From contig JALIRH010000002.1 of the NCBI GenBank assembly GCA_023055505.1, positions 57,222,733 through 57,286,732 of the forward strand: a stretch of 64,000 bases of DNA, given 5' to 3'. The DNA is from Callipepla californica brunnescens (lineage: Eukaryota > Chordata > Aves > Galliformes > Odontophoridae). This document shows positions 1-9,487 of the stretch, one piece after another. The notes under the pieces were generated by a model that was not told the DNA's origin, did not search any database, and saw only the letters and a list, made by a program, of their open reading frames with translations. Positions within the stretch are counted from its first letter, which is position 1. Each line of letters opens with the position of its first letter. The translations under genes were made by a program, and so were the position numbers.

Positions 1-3000
1 TTACCATGGCAGCAGAAAAACAGCATGAGGAACTGACTTGCCAAAAATAGCCTCTTTGTTATTGACATTTGTGTATTCCCAGCTCTAGCTCAGCACCAAA
101 TTTTGAAGGATTAGTGTTCAGTTTTGATAACTATTTGGTTGAGTGGGTTTTAGCATGAAGAACTTGCTGAATTTTTTACATAATCTAATAACTTTAAGAT
201 AAAAATACGATAAATCCTATGAGAATATGCTAATCCTTATCCTCTTGGAAAATTACCATAGAACGTATATATGCAATATGTATGTTTTATGTAATACACT
301 TGGAAGTCTTGAGACATCCTTTTTGACACTAGAAAATTACAGTAATCATTTGCCTGAAAACTTTGAATGTCCGTTCGGCTCACCTGTGCATAAAAATATG
401 TTATGAATTACACATTGCTGGGGCAAAATTGCTTGTGGCTGGAAATGTCATTTCATTATTCATTCATACAGTTGCTCCTCTCTCCATTGTGAAGCCTATT
501 TTTTATTCTGCATTATGTAACGAAGAGATGGGATTGAATATGTAGGGGAGGGAAGGCAGGGCTTGCCATCTTCGTCTTTAATAAAGTCACAGTTCAAGGA
601 GTCTCTGCTTGTACAGATGCATGTTATAGTTTAGTCTGTTATTTGGGGGGGGTAAGGGTAGGGTTCATGTCTTCTTGGGCTTTGTAGGATTTGCGTGAAG
701 CTGCTTGGCACAAATTGTCACTTGTTCAGGAGGTTGCTCTAAGCTTTGGGGATTGTTCCTGAGGAGTGAAGTTGTAGGTGCTAGCGGCCCACCATTGTGG
801 GGGAGGGAGCCACTTTCTTCTCCTTAATCAGAACTCTGTTCTGATTTAGCTCAGGAGAAATGGACAGTTCTCCAAATAAACTCCTTTGGTCAACAGTATT
901 GCAAAGACTTTGTTATATGGGACTGATGTCCATGGGATTGCACATACAGCCAAAACAACCATCTGTTTAAGTGACAAATTACTGTCTGTATCTGTTGAAT
1001 AGAGTAACTGCTGGGCATATTGCACAGACTCCCACACTCATGTCTGAAGTCTGGGGATGTGCTGGCACTTCATGAAGAGTAACTGTGTACAGGCCTTCTG
1101 GGGAAAGAGAGGCTACTTAATTGGAATGTTAATTTGCAAATCTGATTGTGTCTTATAATGGTGAAGCTATTAATTTTTGCCTTCCCCTCTCCCTTCTAGC
1201 AGAAGGATTTTCATCATAATTCTTACTTTTAAAGCAGATTTCTGAAAGTTACCTTGTATTGGAAATATTGAAAGCCAAGTTCTCATGTAGCGTAGCATTG
1301 CAGAACATTTAACAGTACTGTTTTGATCTTCTGTATGCAACTTTGTTCCTATTAGATAGAATCATTAAAATCTTTCTCCTTAAATGAAAATAAGACCTAA
1401 GACAGCGTCTTTTGCAAACTCATGCAAGCATAGGTCAGACCAAGAGCCTTCAGAGGACAGTATTAGTACCAGTAGGAGATTCTGTTTTCCAAGATGCGAG
1501 ACCCTTGGTTCAGTTACTCAGTCAACATTTGAGGAAAAAAAAAAAAAGTCACTGCAAGTCAAGTGGCTGGCAGGGAAGACAATGTGATGTATTGCCCAGG
1601 CTGATGCTGACCCCTTGTACTCTGGCTGTGGTGAATCTGGCTTTTTCCTACAGTATGGCAGACTTGACTGCATGACTTGGGGGGAGATGGTTAGGAGCGA
1701 TTGTGCTGTCTTATGAAGAAGAAAACGGTACATAAGCAGACTCCCCAAGGATGGCTGTTCCCTTTAGTGTTCTCCCAGTTTAACTTTTTTTGGCCCAAGA
1801 GCTCTTGAAGCTGAATATGGATTTTATTGTATTTCGACAGCACTCACTGGTCTTCTCTTTCATTTACTTGCGGAGTCCTGTTTGAACCAACTTAAAATTG
1901 CTGTTCTCGTGGTACCTTTTCTCACAGGGGTCAGAATGTGCATTGTCTCTGATGTGAAGGATTGTCCTAGCTAATTTTGTAGTAGAAAAGACAGTGCCCT
2001 TTCTGAGCCAGCTGTCTGCAATTCATTGTTGTTACCCCTGTCATATGGAACAATGAGTAACCAAGTAAATAATCTCTGAGCCTGAGGTCATGAGAAGTAA
2101 TAAACAGGCCCTGGTGCCTCCATACTTTGTGGCACTTAAAACAGTGTCCTTACATTGTCATTGTTCAGGAGTAATGATGGAAAAACTAGAAAAACAGGGA
2201 GGTGACTCCAAGTAAGGCTGACCTCATGCAACAATCATTCAACTTTCTTCATGGGGATTTCTGTATTATTCCATAAATGTTCCTGTGTTCTTGATTAGGA
2301 AAGTGAGTTATGTGGCCTAGATTTCATCCTAAAATTCTTACTTTGCTTGGAACAGAAAGTGAAATCTTTGGCTAGGTACTGTAAGTTAGTACAGCCTCCA
2401 GCAAATGGTATTCAGCTGATATTTTGCTACTGTTCTAAGATGTTTCCAATTTTATTCTTCTTCAGATCTCTTCTGTGACTGATTGTAGTTTACGTTAGCC
2501 TTTGTTGTATTGCTCTTTAATAATTAAAGCCCAATCTGAATACGTGAGCATAAATTCCAAGAAAACTTGTGTAATGTCTGGTTAAAAATGCATTTCTGAA
2601 GGAAGCTAGAAGATTTCATTTATATATTTCGTGGGCTTTTTTTTTTATTTTTAGTTTTGTTTAGTTCCTTTTCTCTTTTGACATGATTCTTACCCTCTAA
2701 TTCAGAAATCTCCTTTCAGTATTTTGCAGAATAGGCATTCTGTAGCTGGGTTTTTGTGGCATATTTCTTTCGTGATTTTAAAATTTGTGGCTTGTATTGA
2801 TAGCATTAAAATTGTTGTACAAGAAAATAAGAGTACATTGAATGCTGTCTGCGTTTTGTTAATAATTGCAGTAGGTTTTGCATTGCTGATGATTTAGGAC
2901 TATGGAATGGGCTGGAGAGATTGATCTGTAGACAGTTCCTAAGCATGAATGAGTTTATGCAGATGTTTAAATTGAATGCAGAGCATTATTAGGATGTATT

Positions 3001-3151
3001 TGGAATGCAAAACAGAAAGTGTTGTTTGTTGAAAGATGTTCCTGGTATATATCTTTCATTTTTGTGGAGGGATTTAAGTTAATAGGAAAACCTTAATACA
3101 TATTGCAGAAATGTCTGTAATGTGCTGAATAACTTTTCAAATTTATTTCAG
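1..3151 (+). other. ELP2 intron (partial), no exon recognised
   Basis: This is the intron before the first visible ELP2 exon. I looked for the preceding exon, which in other vertebrates carries a linker ending near a TLWPEVQKL-like segment, and did not find it, so the intron is at least 3.15 kb here. The stretch is AT-rich with short T runs (around 2640) and an A run near 1537. I recognise no CR1 or DNA transposon in it. Confidence 0.6.
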
Positions 3152-3224
3152 GTATGGACATGGATATGAAATTTTTTGTGTTGCTTGCAATAATTCAAAC
3201 ACTGTAATTGCCTCAGCATGTAAG
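3152..3224 (+). CDS. ELP2: ELP2 coding exon 1 of 6 in window
   Basis: Elongator subunit 2 exon of 73 bp. The first base completes a split codon and the rest reads [15 protein letters not shown] followed by NTVIASACK, a WD40 blade strand of the second propeller. A pyrimidine-rich acceptor ends in CAG at 3149-3151 and the donor GTAAGA starts at 3225. The exon ends on a codon boundary and continues in frame into the exon at 3669. It is too short to stand out as an open frame; splice sites and family match support it. Confidence 0.92.
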
Positions 3225-3668
3225 GTAAGAAAAGATTCTAGCACCATCTAGTGAAAAGTGCTGTCATATTTCCAGGGCTGACAGAGCAGCTGTCAAAATT
3301 CAGTTTGGGCTGAACCTGCTCTTTAAGTTAATGGGGAAGATTTCTTGTCGATGACAGCTGCTTTGCAAAAGAGATTGAATACAGAAATGTTATTTTTCGA
3401 AAATAATTGTGTGATTCATTTAAAGTTGTTAGTAAGAGAAATTCTAACAAACATAGATATAAATATCATTTTCTAATTGACACATTGTCATTGCTGGTAG
3501 AATGCAGTGAAATAGTCTTGAAACTTTGCAGAGGGAACAGGACTGAAGCTCCATTGTAAGTCATAAAAAAACAACAACAAAAAAAAGCAACTTAACATTT
3601 TGGTATATTGAAATGTGTGATTTTTATATTTGCCTTATTTAATTCTCACTGACTGCCCCTCTCTGCAG

Positions 3669-3855
3669 GCTTCCAAAAAAGAACATGCAGCAATTATTTT
3701 GTGGAGCACTTCTTCTTGGAAGAAAATACAGAGGTTGCCATTTCACAATCTGACAGTTACTCAGCTGGCATTTTCACCTAATGACGAACTTTTATTAGCG
3801 GTGTCTAGAGACAGAAATTGGTCACTGTGGAGGAAAGAAGACTCATCAGAGTCAG
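3669..3855 (+). CDS. ELP2: ELP2 coding exon 2 of 6 in window (WD40 blade)
   Basis: Exon of 187 bp (62 codons plus one base) beginning [19 protein letters not shown]. It contains a full WD40 blade: the IILWSTSSW strand, then [19 protein letters not shown] and the blade end [12 protein letters not shown]. This is the most diagnostic ELP2 segment in the window. The acceptor CTCTCTGCAG precedes it and the donor GTAAGG starts at 3856. The last base G joins GA of the next exon to make glycine. The open frame runs past the donor into the intron before a stop, which is read-through and not coding. Confidence 0.95.
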
Positions 3856-5475
3856 GTAAGGTACATGGAGTAGAGTTGCATATTTGAAGACTTCAAGATA
3901 CTGTCAATATTTTTTACTTCAAAGTATTTGAAAGATAATTAGTAAAATACTTTAATAGAAACTTTCCTTACAACAATTAAGAATTAATAGTGGTGTGAGT
4001 CCCTGTTGCTTTGGGAAATGCAATTAATGGTGTTTAGAAAAACTATAAAGGGACTTAAAATGTAGAAAAGGATATGATCAGATCTTAAATACTGTTTAAT
4101 TGAAGCCTGCTGTTTGTCCTCCTGCCTTTTACTTGTGACTGTACATTATAAATTTACTGAAATTGAGCATATGAGCTAGAATGTAGTGTCTGAATTTCAG
4201 ACTAGTATTCTGTCATATGCACAATTGTCTTGGTGTTCTGTGCAAGCTAAGCTAGAAGGTTTGTTATTACAGTGGTGTGCTGCATAGTACTGCCTTGTCC
4301 CTTTTTGCAGAGCATGATGCTTTGAGGCTCTTGATGGGATTAATTTCTGTCTTTGGTGTGGCTTTCTTATAATCCTACACAATTGATTAATTTGGCTAAG
4401 GCTGGCTCTGTCTGTAAAATAGAACTGATAGTAAAGATTCATGTGACTTTCTCATTAGGACTTTAAGCCTTGCAAAATCCTAAGGAGATTGCTATTGAAC
4501 ATGAATGGATTCCTTGAACAGATGCTTATGCTGAAAACAATTATCACTGCACCATTGACTTAGTAGCACATAAATACTACTGGGCTCTTAGAAGGTTACT
4601 GAGCTCTATAGAGTTTTCTCACAGACTTGGCAGTGAGTTTTTGCCCTGTCAGACAGTGTCTGTTTATACTCTGGCTTGAGATTCTGTTCTGCTCAGACTT
4701 CTATTTTAAAGCCTGGCATATTGTCCAGAGTAGTTAACATTTTGAGTTACATAGAGAAAGTAGAGGACGCCCTCTTTTCATCCATTCATCACAAACTTTT
4801 CAGCCTAAAAAACTTTGTTATCGGTATAAAGCAAGACTACTTCTATTGGCATCCCAATAAATGCACTTATTCAACATCTGTGTTCTGAAATGACAGTTCT
4901 TTCTAATTAGAAAAAGCATTCCCAAAGCTTTGCTGTTTGCTAATCAGATTTACTGCCTGATTTTATGCATGGTGAAACCGCAGATTATCTTGTTGGGAGC
5001 AGATTAAGCTTTGGGATTGGATCATTGTGATTTGAGCTCTTGGCCTTTATCGGTAACAAGTAGAAATTGTAGTGGATTCCTGGGGTATATGTATGCACAT
5101 GGTGAAAGTGGCACTGTACTAAAGCTTTTGAAGTCAGTGTTTTTATTTAAAAACTTATATGGAACCTTGATGTGTAATGCTTGGAATTCATTTCTTTTGA
5201 AATGAATTAGATATGTATATAAAAGAAACTGTTACCAGTTTTCATGGTGTAAGGACTGAGTAGCGTGGTCTTGAGCTGGTACTAATTATGTTCATATGAT
5301 GAGTGTCAGGAAAAAATACCAAGTAATCCTGATACTATTACTAAGTACCTTCCAAGTGCTTTAAAGATGAGTGGAATGAGGTCCAATTATTCCTGCTGTT
5401 CATAACAGGATAAGTAAGAGTAATAGTTACAAAACAAAGTAGTTGAAGTAAAGGTCTTGCTTTGTCTTTTTCCAG
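3856..5475 (+). other. ELP2 intron, no feature recognised
   Basis: Intron of 1620 bp between two ELP2 exons. It is AT-rich. I see no repeat element, RNA gene or alternative exon in it. Confidence 0.6.
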
Positions 5476-5597
5476 GACCAGTTTTCAGTTGCTGTGCATA
5501 CACGGACAAAAATACAGCTGTTCACAGTCGAATCATTTGGTCTTGTGATTGGACACCAGACAGCAAGTATTTCGTTACTGGCAGTCGGGACAAAAAG
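5476..5597 (+). CDS. ELP2: ELP2 coding exon 3 of 6 in window (WD40 blade)
   Basis: Exon of 122 bp. The first two bases complete a split glycine codon, then 40 codons follow, including [19 protein letters not shown] and GSRDKK. This is the inner part of a WD40 blade that is strongly conserved between birds and mammals as I recall it. The acceptor TTTTTCCAG precedes it and the donor GTAATT starts at 5598. The exon ends on a codon boundary, so the blade is completed by VIIWGQCD in the next exon. Confidence 0.95.
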
Positions 5598-6033
5598 GTA
5601 ATTAATGTGAAAGGTATTTTAAAAGCCCAGAATTATTTTAAGTATATTCAATTTTAGTGACTGCTGTATTCTAATGGACTCAGTCTATAAACACCAAGAG
5701 TCTGTATTGTGTGTTACCTCAGAAATCTGTCAGACTTTCATATGCTGAATAAAGTGCTTGAATGTGCATGTATAAAATTGTGTTCTTTCTCCCATCTCAA
5801 CTTGGCACAGCAAGATACCTGTATGTCACAAACTCCTATGGATCTCTACTTAAGGTTTTATTGAATTTTCATAATACAATCTGTATTTGTTATTAAAATA
5901 CTTAGTGCAGTCAAGCAGACTTTCTAAACAGTTGAATCTTCGTAGATAGAAACTTTTAGGGGTCATTGCCTTGGTTCTTGCGCTCTGGGAGTATTTTATC
6001 AAAGGGATTTCTAGATGATTGTCTTTCTCACAG

Positions 6034-6176
6034 GTCATTATCTGGGGTCAGTGTGATTTACCTGCAACTACTGAGGGCAGTGTGTTGGATTCAATCAAAC
6101 CTCGTTCCACAGTTCTGGATGCTGGAGATTCTGTTACTGCCGTTAGTATCAGCCGTGTGCTCACTCCCGATGGAAG
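6034..6176 (+). CDS. ELP2: ELP2 coding exon 4 of 6 in window (WD40 blade)
   Basis: Exon of 143 bp (47 codons plus two bases), starting VIIWGQCD, which closes the blade begun upstream, and ending SVTAVSISRVLTPDGR with the arginine codon split by the intron. The middle (LPATTEGSVLDSIKPRSTV) is a loop that differs from mammals more than the blades do. The acceptor TTTCTCACAG precedes it and the donor GTATTG starts at 6177. Confidence 0.92.
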
Positions 6177-6625
6177 GTATTGCTGATTTCATATGGTGCC
6201 ATTTTGAGTTCAACTTGAAATTAATATGTTTTTTCCCCTTTGGTAATTTAATGTGGCTAAACAACTCTTCAAAATCAGCTGTCAAGTATTTGACTATTTG
6301 AATTAACTTTTTTTCTTTCCTAATCTATTTTCAGATGGGGGGGGCGGTTGTTGGGGAGCGGTTAATGCATCTGGGACACATTTGTTCTTGCAACAATATT
6401 GACTGATGCTGGAATAACTGCTTATGAGTGCTGTATTTTTTATTTTAACCAAATATATTTACAGATTTCTGCTTCATTCATTTTTATGAAGATGCTTTAA
6501 TTTAAATGGATTTTTTTTTTCCATGAAAAATTATGTATTAATTCGAAGGCTGAGTTGCAGTGCTGTGTTTGAGTGCTTAGAATTCTGCAGTTCTCTTGGA
6601 ATTAATACGGTTGTTGTGTTTATAG

Positions 6626-6739
6626 GTATGTTGTTGCAGTAGGCCTAGAGAATGGGAAGATTAACTTCTACACATGGAAGCAGAGTGGACAAGAACCAAC
6701 GGTGTCTGACTGGACCAAGTGTGTTGAGATGGATAACAG
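6626..6739 (+). CDS. ELP2: ELP2 coding exon 5 of 6 in window (WD40 blade)
   Basis: Exon of 114 bp. It completes the split arginine and reads [19 protein letters not shown], a WD40 blade ending in the YTW(K) strand, then [11 protein letters not shown] and a split serine codon. The acceptor TGTTTATAG precedes it and the donor GTATAC starts at 6740. The NGKINFYTW segment is a typical Elp2 blade end. Confidence 0.93.
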
Positions 6740-7561
6740 GTATACCTTTTAAAGTATCTTAGGGGCAACAAAGTGTTCTTATCAAGACTGATAGTGCCAG
6801 AGTTCTGTTCTTGTGTTATAAAATTATGTGAAACTGCTTTATTTTCATACAGGTTTTTAGGAAAAAACTGATCCCTGGAAACCTACAGATGTCTTTAATC
6901 ATAATCTGAAAATAAAAGAAGAAATAAAACTTTGTGTTAACCCTAGAACGAGAAAATGTGGTGGAAGGAAAGAGTCACTGAGTCACTGTCTATATATGTC
7001 TGCAAAGCATTTTGAAGTAGATGACAGAAAGTTTTAAAGAGCAGCCTATAGCAGAAACTAAAGGAATTGTAAGCTATATGTGGTGCTGCTATGGTGACAG
7101 TAAGATAATTTCTACAGAGAAACTTTGAATATTTAATTTGGAACATTTCTTAGATTCCTTCTCTACGTATTGGCATCAATAGTATCAGAAATGAAAGTTG
7201 ATGGTTACTTTGGCCTGTGTACTTGAAATGAATTTGGATGAGATGCCGAATGACAGGAAATGACGCACTAAAAGCCAGGAATCTGTCCTATCTCAGTAAC
7301 TGAGATGCTAGACCTGTAGCCTAACATGATAAAACTTCAGATCAGTAACTGTTTAAATTATTGATGACTGTGAAGATAAAGTGTCACTGGTGTTAATGAC
7401 CCTACTTATTTTAAGAACTTTATACCTGCTGATTGTCACAAGTCAGCTTTTCTTCAGTTGCTAGCACTAAGCATGCTAATTATATAAATGTTGATGTTTA
7501 CATCCCATAACTAACCGTGCTTGACATTTTGCAGTTACGTATGGATTTCTTTTTGTTGCAG
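6740..7561 (+). other. ELP2 last intron, no feature recognised
   Basis: Intron of 822 bp before the terminal ELP2 exon. It is AT-rich. I see no repeat or RNA gene. It ends with the pyrimidine-rich acceptor TTCTTTTTGTTGCAG. Confidence 0.6.
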
Positions 7562-7715
7562 CCAAAGCCATGCTCTTGCTGTGAAACGTTTGTGTTGGAG
7601 ACATCGTGGGGGCAGAGCTGGACATAATGATGAGAACAGCGAGTGGTTACAGCTTGCAAGTTGTGGAGCTGATCATTGTGTTAAAATATTCAATGTCAAC
7701 AGGTTTGCTCTTTAG
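7562..7715 (+). CDS. ELP2: ELP2 terminal coding exon with stop codon
   Basis: Last coding exon. It completes the split serine, then reads [19 protein letters not shown], an acidic and basic loop, and [19 protein letters not shown], and ends NRFAL followed by TAG at 7713-7715. The [10 protein letters not shown] strand and the GADHCVKIF blade end match the C-terminus of vertebrate ELP2, including the final Ala-Leu. The 3' UTR follows directly. No frameshift or missing segment is visible, so this looks like an intact gene. Confidence 0.95.
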
Positions 7716-7838
7716 CAAAGGCAGCAGGCCTGTCTGTGCAAAATGAATTCACAGCACTTTTTCAGTGTTGTTTAATCTTACTGGTTTTTGAATTCTCTAT
7801 TTTCTGCTGTGGAAAACAAAACATCTGAAATATAACTT

Positions 7839-7844
7839 ATTAAA
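7839..7844 (+). promoter_or_regulatory. Possible ELP2 poly(A) signal (ATTAAA)
   Basis: An ATTAAA hexamer lies 124 bp after the ELP2 stop codon in AT-rich sequence. It is a common variant signal. I cannot tell whether it is used or whether the 3' UTR runs further; transcript data would decide. Confidence 0.3.
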
Positions 7845-8232
7845 ACAATTTTGATAATAATTGGAAATATGTTTCTAATTCTACACTTTCAGGAGATGTG
7901 AAGTATGTATATATTCTGATTGACAGATGTCCTGGAGCTCAGGGATAGGAGGTGTGGTATAAGGCATAGAAGAAGGTTATTGAGACCTCTTTGTTCACTG
8001 TGAGTCTGAGTTGGTGGGAAGCTGCCAGTACTTGGGTTCTTACATGCTTGAGTCAACAAGTGGAATATGGAATTGTTTGAAATGCCTTACTCCTATGAAA
8101 TACAGCTGTCAGCTTGTCAGTGCTGTCACTGTGTTTAAGCACCTAACGCCAGAGAATACACACCTTTCCCTGATAGCATTCAGAATGTTTATTATAGTAC
8201 TTGCCCAAGTCTTAGACCAGCTTACTCTAGAA

Positions 8233-9479
8233 CAGGCATGTCCAACCTGCAGAACACATGCAGCCTGGCATGGCAGGCAGTGCAGCCCGTTCCCTGCCTT
8301 GCTCTGTAAGGGTGATGGCTCTTCCCTGCAGAGTGACCCTGGACATGTGCCCATCATTGTGAACACTGTGTCAACTGAAATGAGGGCACAGGGACAGCAG
8401 TACTGTGCAGTGGTGACTCAAGTGATGACAAATAATTGTATCCATTTTGATAGGTTGGCTAAACAGTGCTCTGAACAGCAAAGAATACACAGCCATGCTT
8501 TCCGTTTTTGATAAAGAAGTTTGAGAATAGGTTTCAAGATGGCAAAAAAACCCATAGATTTATGTTTGTGACACCATTTTCAGTTGATATAAATACGTTA
8601 CCTGCCAATTTTCAAATGGAAAGTATAGAGTTTCAGTCAAAAAATCTGATAGTGTCTTATTAAAGTCTAGTAGAGAGACATCTCTTACAAGAGGAAAAAT
8701 ACCTTTCACTTCACAATCACACCTTATTCTTGTCATTGCTTTTTGGCAGTATGTTTGTGATCAGTTGTCAAGGACAAAGTACAAGAAAGGTGAAATTTCA
8801 TCAAAAGTCTTTGAACACCTTGAGAGCTCACTGACAGTTGCAACCACTTTTGCTGAAGAAGACTGATGTATTAGTTTCACAAAACAAGGTCAAATATCCC
8901 ACTAGTTTTGAGTTTCTCTTTTAAGAAAAATATCTAAAATGTTTTATTACTTATATATTAACAATATTATATATTTTAAGGGGGCTGCTCCAGAAACAAT
9001 GCATCCTATTTTATGATGTAAAACCATGATGTCAGAGTTGGATGTTGGTGGTATGGCAGTTCCCACCAATATTCCGTTACATTTTGTTGCTGTCTGACAG
9101 ATGGCAGCAGAGGGACAATCTGGCACAATGGTGTCTGACATGGAAGTGTGGATGAAGCAGAAGTGTGGAATTGAATTCCACCATGGCACCCACTGACATT
9201 CACTGACTCTTACTGAATGTGTGTGGAGACCAAACTTCAGGCTCTTGTTCATTGCTAGCAAAAATGCATAACTAATGGTGGTGACTGTGTTGAAAAATAG
9301 TGTTTTGTAGCTGAGAATTTGCTCAATGAAACAGTGATGTTTTTCTCTTGGTCTTGGTTGTAGTTTCCATGGAAATAAATAAGAGGCATTGCTTTCAGAG
9401 CAACTTATGCATATGCAGCCCAAGCTAATTCCTCTTTATTCAGTGTGGCCCAGGCAAGCCAAAGGTTTGGACACACTTG
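8233..9479 (+). mobile_element. Degenerate hAT (Charlie/Galluhop-like) DNA transposon, interrupted by a mariner
   Basis: The ends are CAGGCATGTCCAA and TTGGACACACTTG, which form the CAG...TGTCCAA terminal inverted repeats of the hAT-Charlie group. They are flanked by an 8 bp target duplication that matches at 7 of 8 positions (CTCTAGAA at 8225-8232, CTCTAGTA at 9480-9487). Inside, the C-terminal end of a hAT transposase is still readable on the + strand: PFSVDINTLPANFQMESIEF near 8571, then LFGSMFV near 8740 and, in another frame, EHLESSLTVATTF near 8820. The frame is broken by stops and shifts, so the element is dead. A mariner copy sits inside at about 8978-9412. The family name is from memory. 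Confidence 0.85.
8978..9412 (+). mobile_element. Deleted mariner copy (chicken Mariner1-like), nested in the hAT element
   Basis: It starts GGGGGCTGCTCCAGAAACAA and ends GGCATTGCTTTCAGAGCAAC, giving imperfect inverted ends of the GGGCTGCTCC...AATGCCTCC type that I know from the chicken mariner. At ~435 bp it is about a third of a full mariner and has lost nearly all of the transposase, keeping only a shadow of the helix-turn-helix start (around ATGGCACCCACTGACATTCA at 9183). After GACCAAACTT the sequence jumps straight to the 3' end, which is an internal deletion. It resembles the copy at 37919-38456 closely enough to align by eye. Confidence 0.85.
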
Positions 9480-9487
9480 CTCTAGTA

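Larger units (their letters stand above)
1..7860 (+). other. ELP2: ELP2 gene, 3' part (last six coding exons, introns, start of 3' UTR)
   Basis: This is the 3' end of the gene for Elongator complex subunit 2 (also called STATIP1). Elp2 is a double WD40 propeller protein that, with Elp1 and Elp3, forms the catalytic half of Elongator, which modifies wobble uridine 34 of tRNAs in the cytoplasm. Six exons (3152-3224, 3669-3855, 5476-5597, 6034-6176, 6626-6739, 7562-7715) join in a single open frame of about 263 residues, all with GT-AG introns of 444, 1620, 436, 449 and 822 bp. The peptides match the C-terminal propeller of vertebrate ELP2 as I know it, with blade ends such as [19 protein letters not shown] and GADHCVKIF. 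About 550 N-terminal residues are encoded upstream of the window. The right end is set near a possible poly(A) signal and is approximate. Confidence 0.93.

Noticed and set aside
8011..8511. A 166-codon open frame on the + strand after ELP2
   Set aside because: It starts in unique sequence and runs across the hAT boundary at 8233. It does not follow the transposase frame, so it is a chance frame.
8947..9423. A 158-codon open frame on the - strand
   Set aside because: It is the antisense of the mariner copy.
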